64,000 bases of DNA, from positions 4,815-68,814 of the forward strand of contig JBGAVW010000022.1 in the NCBI GenBank assembly GCA_044227925.1. The letters are read 5' to 3'. Under the pieces are notes generated by a model. That model saw nothing but the letters and a program-made list of their open reading frames with translations, was not told where the DNA came from and ran no database searches. Source of the DNA: JADJLQ01 sp044227925. GTDB lineage: Bacteria > Bacteroidota > Bacteroidia > Chitinophagales > Saprospiraceae. A program made the position numbers and the translations under genes. The stretch's first letter is position 1. Each line of letters starts with the position of its first letter. Below, one piece after another: positions 45,737 through 54,356 of the stretch.

Positions 45737-46761
45737 TGGATTCACTTACTCATGTAGTGTTGGGCGGTTGCCTTGGTCAAGTGGTGCTTGGTAAAAAACT
45801 TGGTCGCAAAGCCATTGTTTGGGGAGCAATAGCGGATACCATTCCTGATCTGGATGTATTTTGTAATTTTTTCGTTCACCCTGTCAATGGCTTATTGATT
45901 CATAGAGGATTTACCCATTCCATTTTATTTGCGTTCCTGGGCTCCTTTTTTTTTGGAAAGCTTTTATATATCAAATACAAACAGGAAGCTGCCACATATA
46001 AAGAATGGGTGCTGTTAATGGCCCTGGGTTTATTTTCACATTTGTTCATAGACAGCCTCACCAATTACGGAACGGGTTTACTGGAGCCCTTTTGCAATCA
46101 CCGATTTTCATACACCACCATTTTTATAGCTGATCCCTCTTTTACATTACCTATGTTGATTGCATTTGTGGTACTCATGTTTAAGAATATATCCCATACT
46201 TTAAAACAGAAGTTCGCTGTAGTTGCACTGGTATTTTCTGGCATTTATTTAGTTTGGACATTTAAAAACAGATCCCATTTTGAATCTCTATTTACATCGG
46301 AATTTCGAAAACAAGACATTTCCATTTCAGGCCAGGAACTTACTCCATCACCTTTAAATAACATTTTGTGGGGTACTATGGCTAAGACAGATTCAGGATA
46401 TTATTCCGGATTTTCTTCCCTGTTCAGTAAAGACAAGCATATTCGATTTCACTACATTCCTAAAAATGAGAAATTAGCCGAGGCATTTGAAGGTCAAAAA
46501 GAGTATGAAATGCTGAAACGTTTTGCAAAAGGGTATTCCTGCATTTCAGTTTTGAATGATGGTATTCCGTATTTCCATGATCTAAGGTTCGGCACTGCTA
46601 CAGGTTGGTCAGACACCATCGGTGGCTTTTCATTTAAATATCCGCTCAAACTGGATTCTTTAGATAATAATCATTTAATAGAATATTCACCATGGAGAGC
46701 TGAATGGGAAGGGTCAAGAGGACTTTGGGATAAAATATGGGGAAAGGGCAATTCACAATAG
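45736..46761 (+). CDS. YdjM/DUF457-family membrane-bound metal-dependent hydrolase
   Basis: A 341-residue inner-membrane protein. The metal-dependent-hydrolase signature is clear: MDSLTHVVLGGCLG at the N-terminus, IADTIPDLDV, HRGFTHSILFAF, and HLFIDSLTNYGTGLLEPF. About five hydrophobic segments lie in the first 180 residues, followed by a soluble C-terminal half. Relatives are linked to lipid or LexA-regulated functions, but no reaction is established. It is translationally coupled (TAATG) to the class V aminotransferase, suggesting a joint role at the membrane. Confidence 0.87.
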   Translation: MDSLTHVVLGGCLGQVVLGKKLGRKAIVWGAIADTIPDLDVFCNFFVHPVNGLLIHRGFTHSILFAFLGSFFFGKLLYIKYKQEAATYKEWVLLMALGLFSHLFIDSLTNYGTGLLEPFCNHRFSYTTIFIADPSFTLPMLIAFVVLMFKNISHTLKQKFAVVALVFSGIYLVWTFKNRSHFESLFTSEFRKQDISISGQELTPSPLNNILWGTMAKTDSGYYSGFSSLFSKDKHIRFHYIPKNEKLAEAFEGQKEYEMLKRFAKGYSCISVLNDGIPYFHDLRFGTATGWSDTIGGFSFKYPLKLDSLDNNHLIEYSPWRAEWEGSRGLWDKIWGKGNSQ

Positions 46762-46776
46762 ACAATTGAAAATAGA
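46749..46776. repeat. weak heptanucleotide array, CAATNGA type
   Basis: Four 7-base units in register: CAATTCA, CAATAGA, CAATTGA, AAATAGA. The second unit contains the TAG stop of the metal-dependent hydrolase gene. Shorter and more degenerate than the arrays at 31.96 and 36.22 kb, without the GTAC core. Confidence 0.5.
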
Positions 46777-46785
46777 TAAGCTGAA

Positions 46786-47196
46786 ATGAATTCTACTACA
46801 AATCATCAATTTGAGATCTTAGCCAAGGTAAGAAGAATGGAAAATCTTCATATTGTTTTCTGGCTTTTTAAGGACATGAGCTGGTGCCTCAATTTTCAAC
46901 CACTGGCCATCATCATGATCTTTCCAACTTTAATCATAGCAGTTCGCATATGTATAAAAAATAAGAATAATCAGTCCGAATTGTTTCACAATTTAGCTGT
47001 GGTATTTTGGATCATGGCCAACAGCTGTTGGATGTTATTTGAGTTTAGTGGTTATGACGAAACGGAAATTATATATGGCATAGAAGGAAGATATATGTCT
47101 CTTGTGTTTTTCTTTATTGGAATTTTGATCCTGGCGGTTTATTATATATTCCTTAGACCGCGGTTGAAAGCCAAAGGAGGGGAAATTTCTTTTTAA
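46786..47196 (+). CDS. three-helix membrane protein, unknown
   Basis: A 136-residue protein with three predicted membrane helices (about 37-57, 68-88, 107-128) and a soluble start rich in polar residues. Its only notable motifs are FWLFKDMSWCL and FWIMANSCWMLFEF, aromatic/Cys repeats in two helices. I do not recognise the family. It ends two bases from the stop of the convergent enoyl-CoA hydratase gene. Confidence 0.75.
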   Translation: MNSTTNHQFEILAKVRRMENLHIVFWLFKDMSWCLNFQPLAIIMIFPTLIIAVRICIKNKNNQSELFHNLAVVFWIMANSCWMLFEFSGYDETEIIYGIEGRYMSLVFFFIGILILAVYYIFLRPRLKAKGGEISF

Positions 47197-47198
47197 TC

Positions 47199-47960
47199 TT
47201 AAACCTTTGACTGCGCAGTTTTAAGTCTGGTTAATGCCATTTTTGATTCATCCGTTACAATTAGTTTTCCGCTGATGGCCGCTCTTGAATAAATTAATTC
47301 GTCCCAGGCGGGTTCGCCAGACCACATCATTTTTTTTATTTCCCGTAGAGCTTTTGTACTATAACCGGTGATTTCATTTATCTTATTTGATACAACGATA
47401 TCAAGAGGTTCTGCAGTGATTTCATTAATCAGATTTTTTTCCAGGGCCCAGCTTGCAGTAAACCATTTTCCTGGATTCAAAGTCATATGATTAAATGCAC
47501 TCAATCCCATTTTTCTAACGATAGCAGGACCCACTACAAAGGGTCCGATACCATTAATCAATTCACTTAATCGGAATTGGGTAGCTTCACTGACAATAGC
47601 ATAATCTGCAGCAGCTATGATGCCTACTGCTCCTCCTACCGCTTTGCCTTGTACTTTGACTAAAATGATATGAGGGCTTTTTCTTATGGCAAGGCTTAGC
47701 CGCGCAAACAGAGAAAAAAAAGCAGTACCATCTGGTTCAGTCCCGATGGACAGTAATTCACTGAGGTCGGCACCGGCGCAAAATGTTTTTTCACCTGAAC
47801 TTTGCAGGACAATAAGTTTTAGGTTCTCATCGCTGTCCAACGAATGAATTTTTTCAATTATTTGGATTAATAAATCGGACGAAAGTGCATTTTGTTTATC
47901 AGAGCCAAAGCTAAGAATAGCGTGATCGTATTTTTTTTCCAGGCTGCAGAAGGTAGGCAT
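47199..47960 (-). CDS. enoyl-CoA hydratase/isomerase-family protein
   Basis: A 253-residue crotonase-fold protein. The oxyanion-hole stretches are KTFCAGADLSEL and KAVGGAVGIIAAADYAI. The helix that carries the second catalytic Glu reads FRLSELINGIGPFVVGP, so at least one acidic residue is retained. Likely acts on an enoyl- or 3-hydroxy-acyl-CoA, perhaps methylglutaconyl-CoA-type chemistry; no pathway genes lie beside it. Confidence 0.88.
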   Translation of the reverse strand: MPTFCSLEKKYDHAILSFGSDKQNALSSDLLIQIIEKIHSLDSDENLKLIVLQSSGEKTFCAGADLSELLSIGTEPDGTAFFSLFARLSLAIRKSPHIILVKVQGKAVGGAVGIIAAADYAIVSEATQFRLSELINGIGPFVVGPAIVRKMGLSAFNHMTLNPGKWFTASWALEKNLINEITAEPLDIVVSNKINEITGYSTKALREIKKMMWSGEPAWDELIYSRAAISGKLIVTDESKMALTRLKTAQSKV

Positions 47961-48036
47961 TGCAAATTATATTAATTCAAAAGTATATATTATTATTTGA
48001 CATTGTATTCACCGTAGGTATAAAAATGAAGATATC

Positions 48037-49875
48037 TTATACCATCATCATCCATTCATCTTCTTTTACCGATAGTTCAGCCTCAATGGTTTTCAGTTCT
48101 GCACTCCATTTGATTAAATCTTCAGTAGTAACATTTGGATTTTCAAATCTATTTTGCAGTTCTTTTTTCTTTAAGGTCAATTGATCTATTTGTTTTTCCA
48201 ACCTGCGAAGGGCTTTTTGTGTCTCATGATCTTGCTTGCCGGCAGTGAGGCTGGTATTCTCTTTGGGCTTGAGATCATCGTATTTTTTGGCTTCTTGCTC
48301 CAATCGATATTGGGTATAATTGCCGTTATAATCTTTTATTTTGCCATCTCCTTCAAACACGAAGAGGTGATCCACGATCTTATCTAGAAAAAAACGATCA
48401 TGTGATACCACCAGGAGGCATCCTGTATATTCATTCAGATAATCTTCGATTACTTGTAAGGTAAATATATCCAGGTCATTGGTCGGCTCATCGAGGATTA
48501 AGAAATTGGGCTGGGACATGAGTATGGTGAGCAGGTACAATCTTCTTTTCTCGCCTCCGCTGATCTGACTTACATACACCTGTTGTTTTTTTCTATCAAA
48601 TAAAAAGCGCTCCAGTAATTGAGCCACACTGATTACGGTACCATCCGGCTGTTTCCAGTTATCTGCCAGGTCGCGAACTACTTCAATCACTCTTTTATCG
48701 TCATCCAATTGTAAACCGGACTGTTCATAATAAGCAAATTTTACAGTAGATCCGGTAATGATTTTTCCATGATCCGGATCCAATCTGCCCATGATAATAT
48801 TAAGTAAGGTAGACTTTCCAGCACCATTGGGGCCAACTATTCCAATTCGTTCTCCTTTCTTAAAATTGTAATGAAAATCTTTTAACAATACCTTACCATT
48901 AAACGATTTGTTGATATAATTGAGTTCTAATATTTTACTTCCTAGTCTGGCTGAGGCAAAGTTAAGTTTTAGCTGTTGCTGCTCTTTGCTGGATTTTATA
49001 GCTGTCTCTATACTATTAAATACATCTACCCTGCTTTTTGATTTCGTAGTTCGTGCTTTAGGTTGTCTGCGTACCCAATCCAATTCTTTTTTATATAACT
49101 GTTTTAATTTATCAAACCGGATGGCCTCATTTTCCTGCATGGCTTCTTTCTTTTCCAGGAATTGAGAATAATTGCCTTTATATCTGTGCACATTGCCATT
49201 ATATAATTCAATGATCGTGTCGCAAACATTATCCAGGAAATACCGGTCGTGGGTCACCATCAATACGGTAAGAGATTCCTGGCTCAAATATTCTTCGAGC
49301 CATTCTATCATATCCAGGTCCAGGTGATTACTTGGTTCGTCCAGAATGATCAGATCAGCATTAGTCAATAATACATGAGCTAATGCCAATCTTTTTACCT
49401 GCCCTCCGGAAAGTGTTTTTACTTTTTGCTCCAGGTTGGAAAGGTTTAGTTTAAAAAGTATTTCCTTTACTTTAGCTTCAATATCCCATGCTTTATAGAG
49501 ATCCATTTCGTGGAGCGACTTTTCCAATAGCTCAGGATGGGTGTCTGCATGCAGTTGAGCTATTTCATAATTCCTTACCGCTTTTATAGCAGGTACATCA
49601 GCATCCAGCACACTGTCTATTACAGTTGACTCAGGATTAAAATTTGGGTCCTGGTCCAGGAAGGCAATAGTAATTTCTTTAGCTACCAGGTATTTGGCAT
49701 TTTCACCTTCCGGTTTTTCAATACCAGCTATCATTCTCAGTAATGTACTTTTTCCTGATCCATTTGGGGCTATGAGTGCTATTTTTTCACCCTTATTTAT
49801 CATGAGTGATACATCCTGAAACAAGACCTTATCACCAAATGATTTGTTTGCGTTTTCTATCGTGAGATAATGCAT
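48037..49875 (-). CDS. Uup-type ABC-F ATPase
   Basis: A 612-residue duplicated ABC ATPase. Walker A APNGSGKSTLL with LSGGQVKRLAL and LIILDEPSNHLD in the first half; GPNGAGKSTLL with ISGGEKRRLYL and LILDEPTNDLD in the second. Residues about 530-612 form a charged coiled coil (QKALRRLEKQIDQLTLKKKE), the DNA/ribosome-binding C-terminal domain seen in Uup and absent from EttA. It is therefore the second, distinct ABC-F protein in the window. Probably ribosome-associated. Confidence 0.92.
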   Translation of the reverse strand: MHYLTIENANKSFGDKVLFQDVSLMINKGEKIALIAPNGSGKSTLLRMIAGIEKPEGENAKYLVAKEITIAFLDQDPNFNPESTVIDSVLDADVPAIKAVRNYEIAQLHADTHPELLEKSLHEMDLYKAWDIEAKVKEILFKLNLSNLEQKVKTLSGGQVKRLALAHVLLTNADLIILDEPSNHLDLDMIEWLEEYLSQESLTVLMVTHDRYFLDNVCDTIIELYNGNVHRYKGNYSQFLEKKEAMQENEAIRFDKLKQLYKKELDWVRRQPKARTTKSKSRVDVFNSIETAIKSSKEQQQLKLNFASARLGSKILELNYINKSFNGKVLLKDFHYNFKKGERIGIVGPNGAGKSTLLNIIMGRLDPDHGKIITGSTVKFAYYEQSGLQLDDDKRVIEVVRDLADNWKQPDGTVISVAQLLERFLFDRKKQQVYVSQISGGEKRRLYLLTILMSQPNFLILDEPTNDLDIFTLQVIEDYLNEYTGCLLVVSHDRFFLDKIVDHLFVFEGDGKIKDYNGNYTQYRLEQEAKKYDDLKPKENTSLTAGKQDHETQKALRRLEKQIDQLTLKKKELQNRFENPNVTTEDLIKWSAELKTIEAELSVKEDEWMMMV

Positions 49876-49919
49876 CTTCTGAATGTTACGTATTCCTTTA
49901 ACTTATATAATAATGAATG

Positions 49920-50414
49920 CTACCTTTTGGAATAAATTTCGAACGAATAATTCCACTTGTTTTTTTCATCTGCCTCGTGACTTTCGACCTTGTCGAGTAT
50001 CCAATCCGACATAGTTATTTCAGGGAAAAAGACATCTGCATTCACCGCTTCCATATCTACCCGTGTGAGATATAATTTATCCCAAAGAGCAGCACTTTGT
50101 TTATACACCTGGGCCCCACCGATTATAAATGCTTCTTTTTCACCATGGTCTGCCGCTATGGACAAAGCTTCTTTTATGGAATGGGCTATAAGACAACCGG
50201 TACTTAAATAATAAGCATCGCGGGTAATCACAATATTTATTCTGTTGGCCAGGGGTTTGCCAATACTTTCATAGGTATTTCTGCCCATGATCACATGATG
50301 AGGTGTAGTGGTTTTTCGGAAATATTTAAGATCGGCAGGTAAGTACCAGGGTATTTGTCCCTTTTCACCAATAGCCCCTTTTTTATCTACAGCAACTATG
50401 CAACTTATTACCAT
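49920..50414 (-). CDS. folA: dihydrofolate reductase
   Basis: A 164-residue DHFR that reduces dihydrofolate with NADPH. MVISCIVAVDKKGAIG at the start, IPWYLPADLKYF with the catalytic Asp, VIMGRNTYESIGKPL for NADPH/folate binding, and the GG-containing FIIGGAQVYK are all present. Standard length. A TAnnTTTG element ends 12 bases before the ATG. The gene after the start side is the fRMsr gene, 54 bases upstream on the same strand. Confidence 0.95.
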   Translation of the reverse strand: MVISCIVAVDKKGAIGEKGQIPWYLPADLKYFRKTTTPHHVIMGRNTYESIGKPLANRINIVITRDAYYLSTGCLIAHSIKEALSIAADHGEKEAFIIGGAQVYKQSAALWDKLYLTRVDMEAVNADVFFPEITMSDWILDKVESHEADEKNKWNYSFEIYSKR

Positions 50415-50426
50415 GATATTGAATTA

Positions 50427-50434
50427 CAAAGGTA
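50427..50434 (-). promoter_or_regulatory. -7 element TACCTTTG for folA
   Basis: Exact TAnnTTTG on the minus strand, 12 bases before the folA ATG, implying a leader of only a few bases. Confidence 0.45.
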
Positions 50435-50468
50435 CAAAACAAAATCAGGGTAGGATATGGCTATATAT

Positions 50469-50936
50469 TTAAAGCAGTCCGGCTATTTCTTCCAGGTACT
50501 TTTTATCCACTTCATCAAAATCATTTAAAACTATACTATCCACATCCAGTACCGCTTTTATCTTGTTATTACCCCATACAGGTACTACAATCTCGGATTT
50601 AGAAAGGCTGCTGCATGCTATATGACCAGGGAATGCATCCACATCGGGCACAATGATGGTCTCACCCCGGGACCAGGCTGTCCCACATACCCCCTTATTA
50701 TAATTAATCCGGGTACATGCCACAGGACCCTGGAAGGGGCCAAGTACTAATTGATTTTCATTGACCAGGTAGAAACCTACCCAAAGCCAGCCAAATTGTT
50801 CCTTCAAGGCGGCGGTAATATTGGCCATATTCGCAATAGAATCTGTCTCACCTTGAACTAATGCCTTAATTTGAGGATATAATCCTGCGTATTGTTCTTC
50901 TTTTGCCCCTGCAATTTTAATATAATCTTCAGCCAT
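50469..50936 (-). CDS. msrC: free methionine-(R)-sulfoxide reductase, GAF-domain
   Basis: A 155-residue GAF-fold enzyme that reduces free methionine R-sulfoxide. All three catalytic/resolving cysteines of the fRMsr family are present: C74 (PVACTRI), C84 (KGVCGTAW) and C108 (HIACSS), followed by SEIVVPV and AVLDVDS. Length matches the family. Same strand as folA. Confidence 0.93.
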   Translation of the reverse strand: MAEDYIKIAGAKEEQYAGLYPQIKALVQGETDSIANMANITAALKEQFGWLWVGFYLVNENQLVLGPFQGPVACTRINYNKGVCGTAWSRGETIIVPDVDAFPGHIACSSLSKSEIVVPVWGNNKIKAVLDVDSIVLNDFDEVDKKYLEEIAGLL

Positions 50937-51057
50937 AATACAGTATTGGAATATTTACTGCAAGAGTAAAGATTTATTACATTACCGGTAAGAAAAAAAT
51001 GCACGACTTGAATCGAATATAAAGTAGAATGCTTTTGATTCCACCCATCACCTGAAT

Positions 51058-51921
51058 TTATTTTTTTACAGGGAATGCAGTAGTATCCAGCAATGCTTTG
51101 TACAGATCTTTCATATCCTGTACTGAAATACTTCGGGCCAGCATACCGGAATTTTCCATCTGCCCAAATTTAATTTTATGCTGTGCTTCATTTGGTTTCG
51201 CTTTTATAAAACCACCAACTGTATAGGTAGCATTATCTACTAATATAGCAGTGCCGTTAGCACCATGGCAAGATGATGAAGCACACCCCTGGCTGGTAAA
51301 AAGCGCTTTGCCTCTTGAAGCATCCCCATCTTTTCCAATATTGGTATACGTAATTTTGCCTGTAGGGTATGAGCCGGTTGTCGTCTGATCGTATAAAAGT
51401 TTGACATCTATTGCTTCAGTCTTTAAAAACTTTACTATATTCCATATTTGAGCATCTGACAATAATTCTCCATAGTTTGGCATTTGATCTCCCAGTGTAT
51501 TATTTGTAGCAGGATCGTATGTAGTTAAATCGGCAGAAAATGGCCTGCGGGCTGATGGGGTAGAACCGGTTTTAATGGCATTAAACAATTGTTCCGGTGT
51601 ATAATTTGCCATAGGTGTCCGAATGGAAGTAGCCACTCTTGGCCTGGTTTTGGTAGGCCCACGCCCTATATAGGATGCTTGATTGCCTTCCTGATCCCAT
51701 CCATGACATTGTTTACATTTGAAAAAATCCGAAAACATAGCAAGCTTCTGTATTTTGGCAGCATCTGTTTGTGCATACCCTGTCGCGGGATCCCAAAAAG
51801 TATTGTACAACATTCCACCATTTACACCATCTGCATTTTCGAAATCAGTATCATTGGTTTCTTTTTTGCATGAGCCGCAAAGCACTACCAGGCCTATCAG
51901 GTAACAGACAGATTTTTTCAT
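51058..51921 (-). CDS. diheme cytochrome c lipoprotein with one CX4CH site
   Basis: A 287-residue periplasmic/outer-leaflet lipoprotein (acylated Cys18 in VVLCGSCKK). The first haem motif is CKQCH (C69-H73) with a probable axial Met in DQMPNYG (147). The second domain has CASSSCH (C213-H219), i.e. CX4CH rather than CX2CH, set in an otherwise normal GKALFTSQG...GANGT context. The protein could serve as electron acceptor for periplasmic dehydrogenases such as the GMC enzyme, but that is speculation. Single-gene unit. Confidence 0.88.
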   Translation of the reverse strand: MKKSVCYLIGLVVLCGSCKKETNDTDFENADGVNGGMLYNTFWDPATGYAQTDAAKIQKLAMFSDFFKCKQCHGWDQEGNQASYIGRGPTKTRPRVATSIRTPMANYTPEQLFNAIKTGSTPSARRPFSADLTTYDPATNNTLGDQMPNYGELLSDAQIWNIVKFLKTEAIDVKLLYDQTTTGSYPTGKITYTNIGKDGDASRGKALFTSQGCASSSCHGANGTAILVDNATYTVGGFIKAKPNEAQHKIKFGQMENSGMLARSISVQDMKDLYKALLDTTAFPVKK

Positions 51922-52115
51922 ATTTCTATTAATTATTTATTGATTAGTAAAGTATCAAACGGTAATTGTAACCGCTTAAGCCTCCAAGACCCTTGTTAAA
52001 GTTTATATTTAACACTATCTCATGTATAATATATGACAGACCAATTAAATTTTACTACTATGATTCCGCTTGTACATTTAAACAAATCTTATCTTTAAGC
52101 ACTGAGCAATTAAAT

Positions 52116-53066
52116 ATGACTTCATTCAGATCAGAAATAAAAATTCCAAAATCAGTTTTTAAAATAAAATATACAGATGCCATTTTTTGCATAGGGTCCT
52201 GCTTTACTGAGCACATTCATAAAAAATTTGAATCTCTTTTTTTTAGCTCTTATTCTAATCCAAATGGAATTGTCTATAATCCAGTAAGTATCTCCAGACA
52301 AATCAACCATCTGCTTTCAGATGAAGAATGGGCCTCGGTGGATTTGTATTTTGATGGTGAATGGTATCATGGGCTGCACCATCATGGCGATTTTTCCGGA
52401 AGGAATGAACAAGCCGTGTTGGATAATATGAATGAATCAGGCAGGTATGCAAAAGAACATCTTGAAAAATCGGATGTAGTATTAGTTACTTTGGGCACCT
52501 CAATAGTATATGTATTGAAAGAAAAAAATATACTCGTGGCCAATTGCCATAAAATACCCAATTACTCATTTGAAAGAAAATTTCTGGAAGTTGATGAAAT
52601 AGTAGATAGTACTTCAGAATGGATCAATGCTTTAACCAGAATCAATCCCCAGGTAAATATTATTTTAACCATCAGTCCGGTGAGGTACCTAAAAGAAGGG
52701 TTTACCGACAATACCCTAAGCAAAGCCAGGCTGGCCCTTGCTGTTGAAAAACTGGTCAAATCAAATAACAATATTCATTATTTCCCTGCCTATGAAATTG
52801 TATTAGACGATCTTCGTGATTACCGTTTTTACTCCGAAGACCTGGCACACCCTAATAGGACTGCCATCGATTATGTATGGTCAAAGTTTAAAGAAATTTA
52901 TTTTAACCAGGATTCAATACATCTGCTGGATAAACTGGATCAGATTCGTAAAGCAAAAAATCACCGACCTATTCATGCTGATTCCATGGAACATAGAAAA
53001 TTTTTGGCAAAGTTGGAGATGGATATTATTGAATTGAAAATGAAATATCCGGACTTGAATTTATAA
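52116..53066 (+). CDS. GSCFA-domain protein
   Basis: A 316-residue protein of the GSCFA family (related to SGNH/GDSL hydrolases), named for the motif visible here as CIGSCFTEHI. The catalytic-type C-terminal motif is EDLAHPNRTAID, and VTLGTSIVYVL corresponds to the block II region. Biochemical function is not established. The frame extends to 51993, but ATG 52116 directly precedes the conserved MTSFRSEIKI start and follows a TATCTTTA -7-like element at 52090-52097. Confidence 0.88.
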   Translation: MTSFRSEIKIPKSVFKIKYTDAIFCIGSCFTEHIHKKFESLFFSSYSNPNGIVYNPVSISRQINHLLSDEEWASVDLYFDGEWYHGLHHHGDFSGRNEQAVLDNMNESGRYAKEHLEKSDVVLVTLGTSIVYVLKEKNILVANCHKIPNYSFERKFLEVDEIVDSTSEWINALTRINPQVNIILTISPVRYLKEGFTDNTLSKARLALAVEKLVKSNNNIHYFPAYEIVLDDLRDYRFYSEDLAHPNRTAIDYVWSKFKEIYFNQDSIHLLDKLDQIRKAKNHRPIHADSMEHRKFLAKLEMDIIELKMKYPDLNL

Positions 53067-53130
53067 AATACTGATGTTGTATGATTTATGACACCATCTC
53101 TTATCGTAGGTGAATATTCAAGGAGGAAAA

Positions 53131-53169
53131 ATGATATTTGAATTGAAATGCAAAGGATCTAAGAATTAA
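53131..53169 (+). CDS. 12-codon micro-ORF with strong Shine-Dalgarno, doubtful
   Basis: ATG at 53131 preceded by AAGGAGG with ideal spacing, encoding MIFELKCKGSKN and TAA. Notable only because strong Shine-Dalgarno sequences are rare in this window. It may be chance. Confidence 0.15.
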   Translation: MIFELKCKGSKN

Positions 53170-53269
53170 TAATTTATTCTTTCATATCCTTAATAATTAC
53201 TTTAAAAGATCAATAGAAAATCTGGAGTGAGTTGAAATTACCGATGGTTTGGTAATTGACTTAAGTTGT

Positions 53270-53515
53270 CTACCTTATATTATCTTCCGATATCCTCGTC
53301 CTGATATTCTCCAGCAACCGATCTGTCCCGGTCCGCTGTACTACATTTTTCTTGATCAGGTCCCGGAAGTTTTGTTCCGTGCGCAGCACCCGCTGGAATT
53401 CAGGATTATTTTGAGCCTGGTGTAACACATTTTGATTTTCATCGTCATTTAATTGCTGGTCGAGGAACATATTGACCATACGATGGTATTCGTGGATTGG
53501 ATCTGGATTTCTCAT
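53270..53515 (-). CDS. zinc-less anti-sigma-factor-like small protein
   Basis: An 81-residue soluble protein directly downstream (52 bases) of the ECF sigma gene. Its layout follows the short anti-sigma domain: FLDQQLNDDENQNVL matches the YLDGEL...E segment, and the following helix reads HQAQNNPEFQ, where zinc anti-sigma domains have HxxxCxxC. The two cysteines are absent and no other Cys exists in the protein, so zinc binding is lost. No membrane segment. The position and shape support an anti-sigma role; this is inference. Confidence 0.65.
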   Translation of the reverse strand: MRNPDPIHEYHRMVNMFLDQQLNDDENQNVLHQAQNNPEFQRVLRTEQNFRDLIKKNVVQRTGTDRLLENIRTRISEDNIR

Positions 53516-53567
53516 ACGAAGAATCGTTTAGAAGATTTGATCATTGGGTTAGATAATAAAAATATAT

Positions 53568-54203
53568 TTATTCACTATCCAATCTGGGCACCCTGGGCTT
53601 TCGCTTATCGGTAAATCCCATTTTGACAGCGTATTTATGTAATTTTTCTTTTAATTCATTTCTTGCTCTGAAAAGCCTCGACCGCACCGTACCTATAGGC
53701 ACATCCAGTATTTTGGCAATTTCTTCATATGTAAATCCTTCGACATCACATAGGAGCACCACCGTCCGAAAATCAATTGGCAACGAATTGATTGCATTGG
53801 TCACTTCATCGCCCATCATATGGTTAAAGAGCTCTTCACGAAGGTCTGTAAACTCGCCTATCGCACTATCCTCATTGTCCTGATAACCAATGATGTCTTC
53901 ATAATCAACATGTGCCGGAGCCTTGCTTTTGCGCCGATACTCATTGATATATGCGTTTTTCAATATCTTAAACAACCAGGCCTTAGCATTAGTTCCCTCT
54001 AAATACTTATCTATAAAGCGATAGGCCTTTAAATAAGTCTCCTGTACAAGATCATCGGCATCCGTTTCGTTAAGGGTAAGATGGAAAGCAAAAGTGCTGA
54101 GCGCATTGATATGTGGCAATAGCTCTTTTTCAAATACCTGGTCGTAATGTTTGCGCTCGGCTTCGTTCACACGGTAAAAATGGGAATTTTTTTGGAGATG
54201 CAT
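53568..54203 (-). CDS. ECF RNA polymerase sigma factor
   Basis: A 211-residue group IV sigma factor. Region 2 contains DADDLVQETYLKAYRFIDKYLEGTNAKAWLFKILKNAYINEYRR (described in two parts: LVQETYLKAY and AWLFKILKNAYINEYRR). Region 4 has VVLLCDVEGFTYEEIAKIL and PIGTVRSRLFRARNELKEKL, a standard helix-turn-helix. The frame begins with a TTG at 54227, but ATG at 54203 is preferred. It should be held by the small downstream anti-sigma-like protein. Confidence 0.92.
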   Translation of the reverse strand: MHLQKNSHFYRVNEAERKHYDQVFEKELLPHINALSTFAFHLTLNETDADDLVQETYLKAYRFIDKYLEGTNAKAWLFKILKNAYINEYRRKSKAPAHVDYEDIIGYQDNEDSAIGEFTDLREELFNHMMGDEVTNAINSLPIDFRTVVLLCDVEGFTYEEIAKILDVPIGTVRSRLFRARNELKEKLHKYAVKMGFTDKRKPRVPRLDSE

Positions 54204-54356
54204 TGATCTTTTTTGGATGGAAACCAATTCCAGCGCTTTAAATCACTTAGAATCAAATGATCCTATTTTTTTAGGATTTTATTATATGCTGAACCAAGTA
54301 AAAAAGGACCATAGACGAAATTCAATTCTTATTTTCCATTATATTTATACATTCAA

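Noticed and set aside
53236..53257. AATTACC/GGTAATT inverted repeat near the anti-sigma stop
   Set aside because: Seven-base AT-rich stem with an 8-base loop and no T-tract; too weak to call a terminator.
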